A stretch of 48,291 bases of DNA. Origin: CAZKMM01 sp964592965. Lineage in GTDB: Bacteria > RBG-13-61-14 > DRUE01. The stretch spans positions 1-48,291 of the forward strand of contig CAZQJX010000002.1 in NCBI GenBank assembly GCA_964592965.1. Reading direction: 5' to 3'. Both the position numbers and the translations under genes were made by a program. Every line of letters begins with the position of its first letter. Positions within the stretch are counted from its first letter, which is position 1. This document shows positions 32,177 to 40,208 of this stretch, one piece after another. The notes under the pieces are model-generated. The model was not told where the DNA came from. It was given only the letters and a program-made list of their open reading frames with translations, and did not search any database.

Positions 32177-32569
32177 ATGAGAAGCAAAGTTTTAGAGGCG
32201 CTGAACAATTATTTTGAAAAGCAAGAGGTTCGTTTGAGCCCGAGTGCGTTTTTGGTCTGGGTGTTTTTGCTGACAAAACGCTCCCAAGCTCTGCCAATGG
32301 CGCAGGTGAGCTTTCGGGCTATTGTTCAGGCAACTGGAATCCGCTCTCATTCAACGGTTTGCAGGGCATTAAAAGAGCTTGAGGAAAAGGGAATGATCAG
32401 CCGGGTGAGAAGTGAGGTTAGAAATTTTTGTAATCTTTATATTTTTCGTTCAGAAAAAGACAGAGAAATTGACAGGGGAAAAGATAAAGAGAAAATATTA
32501 GAAAATGAATTTTCAGATTCGGAGCTACAAACCAAAAGACCGAGAGGCAGTGAGATGGATTTGCTGTGA
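32177..32569 (+). CDS. Winged-helix DNA-binding protein
   Basis: 130 aa from ATG 32177, with AAAGGAGG close upstream (the frame is open to 32144). Residues about 18-80 form a winged helix: SPSAFLVWVFLLTKRS, then SFRAIVQATGIRSHSTVCRALKELEEKGMISR, a typical recognition helix and wing. The tail is highly charged (DREIDRGKDKEK). A role as transcription regulator of the GNAT and exporter genes behind it is reasonable but unproven. Its last 65 nt overlap the GNAT gene in another frame, an unusually long overlap. Confidence 0.72.
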   Translation: MRSKVLEALNNYFEKQEVRLSPSAFLVWVFLLTKRSQALPMAQVSFRAIVQATGIRSHSTVCRALKELEEKGMISRVRSEVRNFCNLYIFRSEKDREIDRGKDKEKILENEFSDSELQTKRPRGSEMDLL

Positions 32570-33164
32570 AACTGGATTTATGGGCGAGCCCATAGAGATA
32601 TTTTTTATGGGGAGAGAGATTTTCGCTGACATCTGGACAACTTACTGGACGGATTATGAGCCAGAGAGCTGTTTTGTCGCAGAAGCTGATGGAAGGGTGG
32701 TGGGATATCTGCTTGGCTGTGTGGATACTTTTCGTCAGGAACGGGTCTTTAAAGAGGAGATTCAGCCGAAGATTTTCCGCAAGGCGCTTTTGAGCGGATT
32801 TTTTCTTCATCGCAAAAACTGGCAATTTGTTTTTAGAAGCATAAGAAGCTGGTTAAAAGGAGAGTTCAAAGCGCCAATGAAAAGGATAATTAAAGAATAT
32901 CCTGCCCACCTTCACATAAATATTGCTCCGCCAGAGTATAGAGGAAAGGGAATAGGAAAGGCGCTTATGCTTAGGTATTTTGATTACCTGAAGGGAAGGG
33001 GAGTGCGAGCAGTTCATTTAGTCACCACTTCAAGGAATAAAAGAGCGCTTGGGCTTTATTATCATTTGGGATTTTCTGAGCTTTTCCGCTCCCCGCTCAC
33101 TTTGTATGAGCATATAGTCAATGAGCCAATAGAAAAAATAATAATGGGATTGAAGTTGGGGTGA
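32505..33164 (+). CDS. GNAT-family N-acetyltransferase
   Basis: 219 aa. The family N-terminus FQIRSYKPKDREAVRWICCETG is present, then CFVAEADGRVVGYLLG, a mid-region insertion (about 75-125, basic and aromatic), HLHINIAPPEYRGKGIGKALM (acetyl-CoA-binding Q/RxxGxG/A motif) and NKRALGLYYHLGF. Substrate unknown. Start ATG 32505 is required to keep the first beta strand, so the overlap with the preceding gene is real. It is followed after 4 nt by a LysE-type exporter, suggesting a modify-and-export pair. Confidence 0.87.
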   Translation: MNFQIRSYKPKDREAVRWICCETGFMGEPIEIFFMGREIFADIWTTYWTDYEPESCFVAEADGRVVGYLLGCVDTFRQERVFKEEIQPKIFRKALLSGFFLHRKNWQFVFRSIRSWLKGEFKAPMKRIIKEYPAHLHINIAPPEYRGKGIGKALMLRYFDYLKGRGVRAVHLVTTSRNKRALGLYYHLGFSELFRSPLTLYEHIVNEPIEKIIMGLKLG

Positions 33165-33168
33165 GAAA

Positions 33169-33804
33169 ATGAGCCTTTGGATTTTTTTGGTATCGGTGGT
33201 TTTTATCAGCCTGAGTGGGGTTTTGATGCCAGGACCAATCACTGCCATAACCCTTGCGCACGGAAGCAGCAAGCCTTATGCAGGAGCAATGGTTGCGGTC
33301 GGACACGGAGTGGTGGAGTTTCCGCTTATTTTGGGAATTTATTTTGGATTGGCAATGGTTTTTAAAATCCCGCTGGTAAAAGTTTTGATTGGAATTTTTG
33401 GCGGAGGAATTTTGCTTTGGATGGCGGTTGATATGCTGAGGCGATACCAGGTAGAGGGGATAAAGACTGAGGAGAAAAAAATTAGCTCCTTTAGCGCTGG
33501 CATACTTTTAAGTGTAGGCAATCCTTATTTTCTGGTCTGGTGGGCAACGGTTGGAGCGAATTTGGTTTTGCGCTCAATAGAATTCGGGATTTTGGGATTG
33601 GTTTTGCTTTTGTTTGTTCACTGGTTTTGTGACCTTTTCTGGTATCAATTTTTGAGCTGGCTGAGTTTTCAAGGCGGGCGGTTTTTTGGAAGAAAGCTTC
33701 AGATGGTGGTTTTTATTATTTGCGGTCTGGCAATGCTTTATTTTGGTCTTTGGTTTATCACGGATGCTGGTTTGGAGATATATTTTTCCTATTTTTCTTG
33801 TTGA
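33169..33804 (+). CDS. LysE-family exporter
   Basis: 211 aa with about six membrane helices. LSGVLMPGPITAITLAHGSS at the N-terminus and VAVGHGVVEFPLILGIYFGLA match the LysE superfamily motif (GP-P----T---G followed by G-G---GE/V--L). A second half has the GNPYFLVWWATVG reentrant segment. LysE-family proteins export amino acids or related metabolites by proton exchange; the solute cannot be told. It is last in the wHTH-GNAT-LysE unit and overlaps the convergent SRPBCC gene by 16 nt. Confidence 0.85.
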   Translation: MSLWIFLVSVVFISLSGVLMPGPITAITLAHGSSKPYAGAMVAVGHGVVEFPLILGIYFGLAMVFKIPLVKVLIGIFGGGILLWMAVDMLRRYQVEGIKTEEKKISSFSAGILLSVGNPYFLVWWATVGANLVLRSIEFGILGLVLLLFVHWFCDLFWYQFLSWLSFQGGRFFGRKLQMVVFIICGLAMLYFGLWFITDAGLEIYFSYFSC

Positions 33805-34451
33805 GCCCTTTTCTCAGATTCTTTTTTCACTGCCTTTACCACCAGTGTTGCGGTAGAGACATTTACTGCGGTGAAAAAGTCAGGCTGGCTTTTCATAATG
33901 GAGCCCACAGGCCAGGAAAGAGAAGTAAGGTTGGAATAAAGGAGATAAAAAATTATGGTCTGATTGGTTTCGGGAACTGGGAGCAAATCCCATCCGCCAC
34001 TGGTTCCCGGAAGGTCTCCTGCATAGTGAGTGAATCGTATTTTTCTTTTAGGCTCAAGCTTATGAAGGAGTTGATAAGTAAGGTGAACCTTAATTAGCCA
34101 AATTTTAATCTCCACTGTTTGCTCGGTGATGAGCTGGGTGGCTGATTTTTTCTCAACTATTTTCTCAGCAGTTGTCTGAGGCATAAACTCAGGATAGTGA
34201 GGATAATCGTTAATTACCTCCCAAACAACATCCAGAGGTGCGTTAACCAAAGCGCCAGCAACAACTTCCTTTAAGGTGCCATCAGGATTGGTTTTTACCA
34301 GCACCATATTTCCCTGCTCAAAAAGACGAGCTAGCTGAGCAGGGTCTATTCCTTCAAGGTTGATACCGCTTAACTTTTGGGCAGAAGCGTTTATAGCCAG
34401 AAGGAAAAAGAGGAATAAAAAATATCTGCTTTTTTTAAGCATTTTTTTCAC
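33789..34451 (-). CDS. Exported SRPBCC (START-like) domain protein
   Basis: 220 aa. The signal peptide (KKMLKKSRYFLFLFFLLAINASAQ) ends in ASA-Q, so the mature protein is periplasmic. Residues about 65-205 form a ligand-binding SRPBCC/Coq10-like domain: VNAPLDVVWEVINDYPHYPEFMPQTTAEKIVE, then a beta-rich core with DLPGTSGGWDLLPVP and the long C-terminal helix. Such domains carry lipids or hydrophobic small molecules; the periplasmic location is notable. GGAGGTG precedes the ATG. Ligand unknown. Confidence 0.8.
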   Translation of the reverse strand: MKKMLKKSRYFLFLFFLLAINASAQKLSGINLEGIDPAQLARLFEQGNMVLVKTNPDGTLKEVVAGALVNAPLDVVWEVINDYPHYPEFMPQTTAEKIVEKKSATQLITEQTVEIKIWLIKVHLTYQLLHKLEPKRKIRFTHYAGDLPGTSGGWDLLPVPETNQTIIFYLLYSNLTSLSWPVGSIMKSQPDFFTAVNVSTATLVVKAVKKESEKRAQQEK

Positions 34452-34463
34452 CTCCTAGAAGTC

Positions 34464-34492
34464 TTTTTAGCAGATACTTTTTAAGCAGTCAA
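34464..34492 (-). promoter_or_regulatory. Promoter of the SRPBCC gene
   Basis: On the minus strand TTGACT (34487-34492), a 17-nt spacer and TAAAAA (34464-34469), 12 nt before the start codon; the GGAGGTG site lies inside that short leader. Confidence 0.55.
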
Positions 34493-34510
34493 AATCAGCT
34501 TCTTTAAGGT

Positions 34511-34539
34511 TTGACGCTGTGGTTTTGGGGTGTTAAATT
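34511..34539 (+). promoter_or_regulatory. Promoter of the DUF502-ROK-acd operon
   Basis: TTGACG (34511-34516), a 17-nt spacer and TAAATT (34534-34539). The -10 box ends 7 nt before ATG 34547, so transcription would begin at about the A of the start codon, giving a leaderless mRNA. Confidence 0.6.
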
Positions 34540-34546
34540 TTTCTGG

Positions 34547-35248
34547 ATGTGGCAGAAGTTAAAATCAGCTTTTCGTAAATATTTTTTTGCAGGTGTTTTG
34601 GTTTTGGTGCCCGGAGTGGTTACGATTTTGATTTTGCTTTGGCTGATTCGCTGGGTAGCAGATAAACTCAGATTTGGGATTATCCCAGGGCTTATTCATA
34701 GCTTGGTAAGCCTGCCTAAAGAGCCAGCTTGGCTAAATCGGGCGCTGGAATTTGCCTTAAACGCCACGGATTTTTTGCTGGGATTGATTTTGGTTCTTGG
34801 AGCCATTCTCATTGTGGGCGCACTGGCAAGAACCTATGTAATGCGCAAAACAGTGAGCTTTGGCGAAAATCTCCTTAACCGAATCCCGCTCGCAGGCACT
34901 ATCTACAAAGCTACACGCCAGCTCATCTCCAGCATACTCAGCGATAAAGAAAAGAAATTCAGCAGGGTGGTGCTGGTGGAATATCCCAAAGAGGATAGCT
35001 GGGTAATCGGGTTTGTTACCAGAGAAAGCGGAGAATTCTTTGACCAAGCAGTTGGGAAGAGAATGCTTAACATATTCATTCCCACTACTCCCAATCCTAC
35101 CAGCGGGTTTTTGGTAATGGTTTCAGAAGATAAGGTAAAGGAACTGGAGCTGAGCGTGGAAGAGGCTTTTCAGACCATTATCTCAGGCGGAATGGCGGTT
35201 CCTGAGAATGAAAAAATAAAGGCTCAGGGGGAGAAGAATGAAGTTTAG
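34547..35248 (+). CDS. DUF502 membrane protein
   Basis: 233 aa from ATG 34547; an in-frame TTG at 34511 is part of the -35 box and is not the start. Two membrane segments (about 13-35 and 67-93) match the DUF502 pattern FFAGVLVLVPGVVTILILLWLIRWVAD and LLGLILVLGAILIVGALARTYV, followed by the conserved IPLAGTIYKATRQLISSI, VVLVEYPKEDSWVIGFVT and FIPTTPNPTSGFLVMV. The biochemical role of DUF502 is unknown. It overlaps the ROK gene by 11 nt. Confidence 0.87.
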   Translation: MWQKLKSAFRKYFFAGVLVLVPGVVTILILLWLIRWVADKLRFGIIPGLIHSLVSLPKEPAWLNRALEFALNATDFLLGLILVLGAILIVGALARTYVMRKTVSFGENLLNRIPLAGTIYKATRQLISSILSDKEKKFSRVVLVEYPKEDSWVIGFVTRESGEFFDQAVGKRMLNIFIPTTPNPTSGFLVMVSEDKVKELELSVEEAFQTIISGGMAVPENEKIKAQGEKNEV

Positions 35249-36197
35249 AGTGGGAATTGATATTGGTGCCACCAAAACCAAAATCTTGTTATTAAAAGGA
35301 GAAGAAATTGTAGAAAAACTGCAGATTCCAACAGAAAGCTACTGGAAGGTTGAACCAATTGTTGAGCGAGCAAGCAGAGCCGTTGAAGAGCTTTTGGCAA
35401 GGCATAAAATTAAAAAGGCTCAATTGCCGATGATTGGGGTTGGTCTTGCTGGTCAGCTTGACCCAGAAAGCGGTTATGTTGATAATTCTCCCAATCTCAA
35501 ATGGTATGGATTGCAGTTCGGAAAGAAATTTGAGAAAAGAATAGGCGTAAAAATTCGGCTGGCAAATGATGTCAATGCAGCTGCCTGGGGTGAGTTTATT
35601 TATGGTGCGGGCAAAGGATATAAAAATCTGGTAGCGGTTTTTGTTGGCTCGGGCATTGGTGGCGGGATAGTTTGTAATGGCAGGCTGGTAGAAGGTGCAA
35701 CAGGAACAGCAGGAGAGGTGGGGCATATGATTTTTCGTCCCAATGGTATTAAATGTGATTGTGGAAAGCGTGGCTGTTATGAGGCTTATGCTGGTGGAGT
35801 GCCAATGGAAAATCGTATGAGGAAAGCAGTAAAAGCAGGAAAGAGTCCGATGGTTTATGAGATGGTAAAAGGAGATTTGAGCAAAATAAATACCAGAACC
35901 ATTGCTGATGCTGCCCGCAAAGGAGACCCGGTTGCTAAAAAAATCTGGGAAGAGGCTGAGCTGGGATTAGGAATGCTTTGCGCCAATTTGATCAGTATGC
36001 TTAATCCTGATGTTTTGGTTTTGGGCGGCGGAGTGATAAAAGGCAATCCCAGCTTGGTGAAGGTGATTCGTTCTTATGTAAAAAAAATGGCAGTGGAGCT
36101 TAGTGCAAAAAAAGCAAAAATCGTTAAGAGTAATTTAATGGGAGATGCGGTAGCGCTAGGAGCAAGTGCTTTAGTTGAACTTGAGATGAGGAGGTGA
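35238..36197 (+). CDS. ROK-family sugar kinase (glucokinase-like)
   Basis: 319 aa. The phosphate-1 motif is GIDIGATKTKI (6-16) and the catalytic base is Asp111 in LANDVNAAAWGE. The ROK signature GTAGEVGHM has Glu160 and His163, with zinc cysteines CDCGKRGC (173, 175, 180). A kinase rather than a repressor, because there is no N-terminal helix-turn-helix. Glucose, N-acetylmannosamine or another hexose may be the substrate. It sits between DUF502 (11-nt overlap) and the acyl-CoA ligase (4-nt gap). Confidence 0.92.
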   Translation: MKFRVGIDIGATKTKILLLKGEEIVEKLQIPTESYWKVEPIVERASRAVEELLARHKIKKAQLPMIGVGLAGQLDPESGYVDNSPNLKWYGLQFGKKFEKRIGVKIRLANDVNAAAWGEFIYGAGKGYKNLVAVFVGSGIGGGIVCNGRLVEGATGTAGEVGHMIFRPNGIKCDCGKRGCYEAYAGGVPMENRMRKAVKAGKSPMVYEMVKGDLSKINTRTIADAARKGDPVAKKIWEEAELGLGMLCANLISMLNPDVLVLGGGVIKGNPSLVKVIRSYVKKMAVELSAKKAKIVKSNLMGDAVALGASALVELEMRR

Positions 36198-36201
36198 GCT
36201 T

Positions 36202-38517
36202 ATGGCAGTAAGTTTGGAGCGGTTTGATAATCTTTTTAAGCCAAATTCTATTGCTGTGGTGGGAGCAAGCAATATCCCAGGCAAATGGGGATTTATCATT
36301 CCGTTAAATCTGGTTCTGGGCGGGTGGGACAAAAAGCTTTATTTGATTAATCCCAAGGAGAAATTTGTTCACGGCTATGAGGCAATTCCAAGCATTAAGG
36401 ACCTTCCCGAACCAGTTGACTTAATGGTGGTCACGGTTCCTGCCAGTGCTGTGCCTAAAGTAATGGAAGAGGCAGGAGAGAAGGGGATAAAAAGCGCAGT
36501 GATAATAAGTGCAGGCTTTTCTGAAACAGGAGAAGAAGGAAAAAAGCTGGAAGAGAGAGTGGTTAGCATTGCCAATGAAGCGGGGATTTTAATGGCAGGT
36601 CCTAACATAATGGGCATTTGCTCTCCACCAGAAAAGCTCTATGCCATAGGAGCAATGGTTTTTCCACCTGCTGGTCATATAGCTTTTTTAAGCCAGAGCG
36701 GAAATTTAGGTGTGCAGGTATTGGGCTGGGCAGAGCGAGGCGGACTGGGAATAAGCAGGTTTGTAAATTCTGGTAATGAAGCTCAGCTTACCTGCGACCT
36801 TGCTCTTGAATATTTTGGCAAAGACCCGCTTACCAAGGTAATCCTTCTTTACATAGAAGGAATAGATTATGGAGAGCGGTTTTATGAAGTTGCGAGCAGA
36901 GTAAGCAAATACAAGCCGATTATAGCTCTTAAAGTTGGTCAGACCGAGGCAGGGGCACGGGCAGCAGCTAGTCATTCAGGAGCGGTTGCCAGCTCTTACA
37001 AGGTTTATCAGGCGATGGCAAAGCAGGCAGGGATAATAGAAGCTCAGAACACAGAGGAGCTTATAGACCTTGCCCGCTGTTTTGGCAATCTTCCTCTGCC
37101 TAAAGGAAAAAGAGTGGGAATTATGACACTGGGCGGTGGCTGGGGAGTTGTCACCACTGATTTATGTGCACGCGAGGAACTTGAGCTTCCTTCCCTTTCT
37201 CCTGAAACATTTGAGCGAATAGACCAATTACTGCCGAAATTCTGGAGCAGGAGCAATCCTGTGGATATGGTGGGAACGGTTCATCGCAGGGTACATTTTG
37301 AGGTTGTGGATGCACTGGCTCGCGACCCAAACTTTGACATCATCATAACTTTGGGCTCACTGCTCGGAGTGAGGATTGGCAGGTCGGGCTTTGCCACAAT
37401 GATTGTCAGATATTTTAATAGAATACTCAGCCACTATGGCAAAAGGACATTTAGATTTTTTTACTCCATTTTCTTTGAAGGATATCGCAAGGCAGCCAAA
37501 GAAAGAGAAAAGCTGGCAAAGGTGGGAAGAAGCGAGAAAAGTGGTGGGATAGATTTCCGTGAGCGCAAAGCCTGGACAGATGAAGCTTTTGCTGAGCATA
37601 TCCGCTCCTTGATGCAGGCAACAGGCAAGCCCATAATTCCTGTGGCTTTTGACCCGCAAAGCGTGCCTGATATCTACAAGCGGTTTAAAATTGCCAGCTT
37701 TGGCATTCCTGAAAAAGCGGTTATGGCAGTGAAGAAGATGGCAGACTATCATTTCTTTTTGAGCAGGAAAAAAGAGCAAGAAGAACAGGAAATTTATGAA
37801 CTGGTCACCGAAGATATAACCAAAGCAGCGGAATTTTATCTGCAGGATTTTTCTGGCGCATTAAGCGAATCTGAATCCAAACAGCTCCTTCGTTATTATG
37901 GAATCAGCACCACTAGAGAGAGGTTGGTTCAGGAGGAAGATGAGGCGATTGAGGCAGGAAGGGAAATTGGCTTTCCGCTTGTGGTCAAGGTTGACTCACG
38001 AGATATTCTTCATAAAACCGAGGCAGGAGTGGTTAAAATTGGCATTAAAAATGAGCAGGAGCTGAAAACCGCTTATCGTGAGGTTTTGGAAAATGCGAAA
38101 AAATACAAACCAGATGCAGTTATTAATGGTGTTTTAGTTCAGGAAATGGTGAGCGATGGTGTGGAGATGATTGTTGGTGTGAACCGTGACCCCAATTTCG
38201 GACCTGTGCTGATTGTTGGAATAGGTGGAATTTTCATTGAGGCAATTGAAGATGTTTCTATGAGGCTTGTTCCCATTCATCGCATAGATGCTTTGCAGAT
38301 GCTTGAGGAACTTCGTGGCAAGAAGATTTTAAAAGGCTTTCGGGGAAAGCCACCTGCAGATGTTGACCAGCTGGTAGAGATTATGATTCGTGTTGCCAGA
38401 ATTGCTTATGACCATCAGGACCGAATTAAAGAAATGGATTTAAATCCGGTTATGGTTCTTCCCAAAGGAAAGGGAGCAAAAACTGTTGATGCGCTCGTGG
38501 TGCTTGATGAAAAGTAA
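36202..38517 (+). CDS. ADP-forming acetate/acyl-CoA ligase, fused alpha-beta
   Basis: 771 aa. It converts acyl-CoA + ADP + Pi to acid + CoA + ATP, recovering energy in fermentation. Order: CoA-binding Rossmann domain (FKPNSIAVVGASNIPGKWG, 12-30), succinyl-CoA-ligase-like domains with phospho-accepting His258 in AAASHSGAVAS and a YIEGI Glu, then a C-terminal ATP-grasp domain (about 550-771; LVQEMVSDGVEMIVGVNRDP). An insertion of roughly 60 basic and aromatic residues lies near 390-455, where related proteins have a short loop. The GAGGAGGTGAG ribosome site is strong. The fused form argues against succinyl-CoA synthetase. Confidence 0.92.
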   Translation: MAVSLERFDNLFKPNSIAVVGASNIPGKWGFIIPLNLVLGGWDKKLYLINPKEKFVHGYEAIPSIKDLPEPVDLMVVTVPASAVPKVMEEAGEKGIKSAVIISAGFSETGEEGKKLEERVVSIANEAGILMAGPNIMGICSPPEKLYAIGAMVFPPAGHIAFLSQSGNLGVQVLGWAERGGLGISRFVNSGNEAQLTCDLALEYFGKDPLTKVILLYIEGIDYGERFYEVASRVSKYKPIIALKVGQTEAGARAAASHSGAVASSYKVYQAMAKQAGIIEAQNTEELIDLARCFGNLPLPKGKRVGIMTLGGGWGVVTTDLCAREELELPSLSPETFERIDQLLPKFWSRSNPVDMVGTVHRRVHFEVVDALARDPNFDIIITLGSLLGVRIGRSGFATMIVRYFNRILSHYGKRTFRFFYSIFFEGYRKAAKEREKLAKVGRSEKSGGIDFRERKAWTDEAFAEHIRSLMQATGKPIIPVAFDPQSVPDIYKRFKIASFGIPEKAVMAVKKMADYHFFLSRKKEQEEQEIYELVTEDITKAAEFYLQDFSGALSESESKQLLRYYGISTTRERLVQEEDEAIEAGREIGFPLVVKVDSRDILHKTEAGVVKIGIKNEQELKTAYREVLENAKKYKPDAVINGVLVQEMVSDGVEMIVGVNRDPNFGPVLIVGIGGIFIEAIEDVSMRLVPIHRIDALQMLEELRGKKILKGFRGKPPADVDQLVEIMIRVARIAYDHQDRIKEMDLNPVMVLPKGKGAKTVDALVVLDEK

Positions 38518-38836
38518 TAATGATAAGCTTGAAAGAAAGGTAAAATCGTCAACAAAATTGTTTAAGGGCTATTTATTAACAAGAAGAGCAATAAAAACAA
38601 AACGACCTTTGTTCCAAAATTCCAGATAAATACGAAATTGTAATTTAAAATTCAATATACCATTTAGAAATTAAATTCAGTTATAAATTAAAAGATTTAA
38701 AATTTATAAAAGTTTCAAACTCGTAATTAACCGGGAACTATAATGCCGAAAATTATAGCGCAAAAATGGTTGAAGGTTGAATCAATTATGAAGGCAATTG
38801 CCGAAACAAGGAAGGGTTAGGTTAAAATCAATAAAG
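38518..38836. other. AT-rich spacer with one hairpin, no gene seen
   Basis: About 320 nt between the acyl-CoA ligase and the flavin reductase promoter. No open frame over 60 codons. A perfect 7-bp stem CTATAAT/ATTATAG (38738-38758, 7-nt loop) lacks a T-run, so it is not a standard terminator. A small RNA or decayed sequence is possible; nothing further can be supported. Confidence 0.45.
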
Positions 38837-38865
38837 TTAACTGTTGAGAAAATTAGAACTAAAAT
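38837..38865 (+). promoter_or_regulatory. Candidate promoter of the flavin reductase gene
   Basis: TTAACT (38837-38842), a 17-nt spacer and TAAAAT (38860-38865), 27 nt before the ATG at 38893. Confidence 0.5.
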
Positions 38866-38892
38866 CAACTTAAATCAAGAAGGGTGAGGGAG

Positions 38893-39348
38893 ATGGAAGA
38901 GATTTTAAGCAGGGCAGAATATGGGGTTTACCTATTGACCTGTGCAGTGGGAGAGGAAATTAACGGTATGCCTCTTTCACTTTTTATGCAGGTATCTTTT
39001 AGTCCGCCTCTAGTTTTGGCAGGAGTAAGCCCAAAAAGATACACCCATAAAATGATTGAAGAAAGCAAAAAGTTTGCGGTTATTTTTCTTCGCAAAGACC
39101 AGAGGCAATTGGTGGATAAATTTAAAGCCAAAGACATAAAAGAGAAATTTAAGGGCTTGGCTTGGAAGCGGGGGATAACAGGCGCTCCTATTTTAGAAGA
39201 TTGTCTGGGCTGGATTGAGTGCGAGCTTAGGGAAAAATTTTCTCCCGGCGACCACACACTTTTTATTGGTGAGGTTGTTGCTGGCAAGCTGGTGGGTGGA
39301 GGTAAATTGCTTCTTATCTCAGACTTAGGAAAATTTTACAAAGGCTGA
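38893..39348 (+). CDS. Flavin reductase-like FMN-binding protein
   Basis: 151 aa from ATG 38893 (an in-frame GTG lies 9 nt upstream). The split-barrel flavin-binding pattern is visible: YGVYLLTCAVGEEINGMPLSLFMQVSFSPPLVLAGVSP, then HKMIEESKKFAVIFLRKDQ and DHTLFIGEVVAGK. Family members reduce flavins with NAD(P)H, or accept electrons from rubredoxin-like partners in anaerobes. It stands alone on its strand; its stop is one base from the convergent zinc-ribbon gene. Confidence 0.82.
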   Translation: MEEILSRAEYGVYLLTCAVGEEINGMPLSLFMQVSFSPPLVLAGVSPKRYTHKMIEESKKFAVIFLRKDQRQLVDKFKAKDIKEKFKGLAWKRGITGAPILEDCLGWIECELREKFSPGDHTLFIGEVVAGKLVGGGKLLLISDLGKFYKG

Positions 39349-39349
39349 T

Positions 39350-39772
39350 TCATTCATCTTCCAGCATCTCACCGCAGACAGGACATTTATCCAGGTCAGC
39401 ATCAACATAGGCACCGCAATTGGAGCAAATCACCAGGCTTACTTCTTCAGGATTTTCTTCAAAATAAGCTTTGATTATCTGCTGAGCCTCCTCTGCTTTA
39501 TTCTCTGGCACCAGTATTTGAATTTCTGCACTTTCACCAAAAACAGGGAGAAGGGCAGAACCGAGCTGATTGCTGGTAAGGCAGGCAATGCCCTGGTCTT
39601 TAAGGAGCTCGCAAATCATCTGCGAGGTTGCTGGTGAAGAGGTTATATATGCTGGTTTGAGTTTTTCCAGAATCTTTTCAGGCTCAAGCCTGTCCACCAG
39701 CTCTGCTCCGCAATCAGGGCAGGTTTTTACCCCTTCTTGATATTCAAATCTGCATATCGGGCAAAACGGCAT
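39350..39772 (-). CDS. Zinc ribbon-DUF2007-zinc ribbon protein, paralog 2
   Basis: 140 aa. Two Cys-x2-Cys pairs at the N-terminus (FCPIC, CPDCG) and two at the C-terminus (CSNCG, CPVCG) form zinc ribbons around a central DUF2007-like ACT-type fold: AYITSSPATSQMICELLKDQGIACLTS, then EIQILVPENKAEEAQQIIKAYFEE. DUF2007 is described only as a putative signal-transducing domain. The same three-part plan occurs in the next gene upstream, so the two are tandem paralogs. Last gene of the minus-strand run; no terminator seen. Confidence 0.75.
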   Translation of the reverse strand: MPFCPICRFEYQEGVKTCPDCGAELVDRLEPEKILEKLKPAYITSSPATSQMICELLKDQGIACLTSNQLGSALLPVFGESAEIQILVPENKAEEAQQIIKAYFEENPEEVSLVICSNCGAYVDADLDKCPVCGEMLEDE

Positions 39773-39787
39773 TTTTTTCCTCCTTTC

Positions 39788-40207
39788 TTATTTGATGACC
39801 GATTTTTTACAAAACGGGCAGGTAAGCTCAAAAGGATTTATCTGCTTTCCGCACTCAGGGCAAATTCTGGTATGAGCAGATATATTCACCTCACCAACAT
39901 AAGCATCAATCAATTGTTTAGCCTGCTCTGTTTTGCATTCGGGAACAAGCACTCTTATTCCCAAACTATCTGGCAATATTCCACCAAAAGCTCCCGCCCA
40001 TTCCTTTCCCTGAAGCACACAATATATGCCTTCTTTTTCTAAAAGCTCTTTGATCAGCTCAGCATAGCTCGGATACCTGACTGAAAAGATTTCTACCAAA
40101 GGAGAGGCAAATTGCTCAGGGCTGAGCTTGGGCACCAGCTTTTTATGGCACCTGGGACATATCCCTGGGTCAGAAAAAATTTCTTTGCAATCCGGACAAA
40201 AATACAT
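39788..40207 (-). CDS. Zinc ribbon-DUF2007-zinc ribbon protein, paralog 1
   Basis: 139 aa with the same plan as the gene after it: FCPDC/CPRCH at the start, a central YPSYAELIKELLEKEGIYCVLQGKEW...IRVLVPECKTEQAKQLIDAYVGE domain, and CPECG/CPFCK at the end. Sequence identity between the two is low outside the cysteines and the LVPE--A--A--I-AY helix, so the duplication is old. It lies 1 nt after the sppA stop, suggesting co-expression with the membrane protease. Confidence 0.75.
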   Translation of the reverse strand: MYFCPDCKEIFSDPGICPRCHKKLVPKLSPEQFASPLVEIFSVRYPSYAELIKELLEKEGIYCVLQGKEWAGAFGGILPDSLGIRVLVPECKTEQAKQLIDAYVGEVNISAHTRICPECGKQINPFELTCPFCKKSVIK

Positions 40208-40208
40208 T

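Noticed and set aside
34511..34546. TTG start that would lengthen the DUF502 protein by 12 residues
   Set aside because: The TTG is the first part of a TTGACG -35 box with a well-placed -10 box; the family begins at the downstream ATG.
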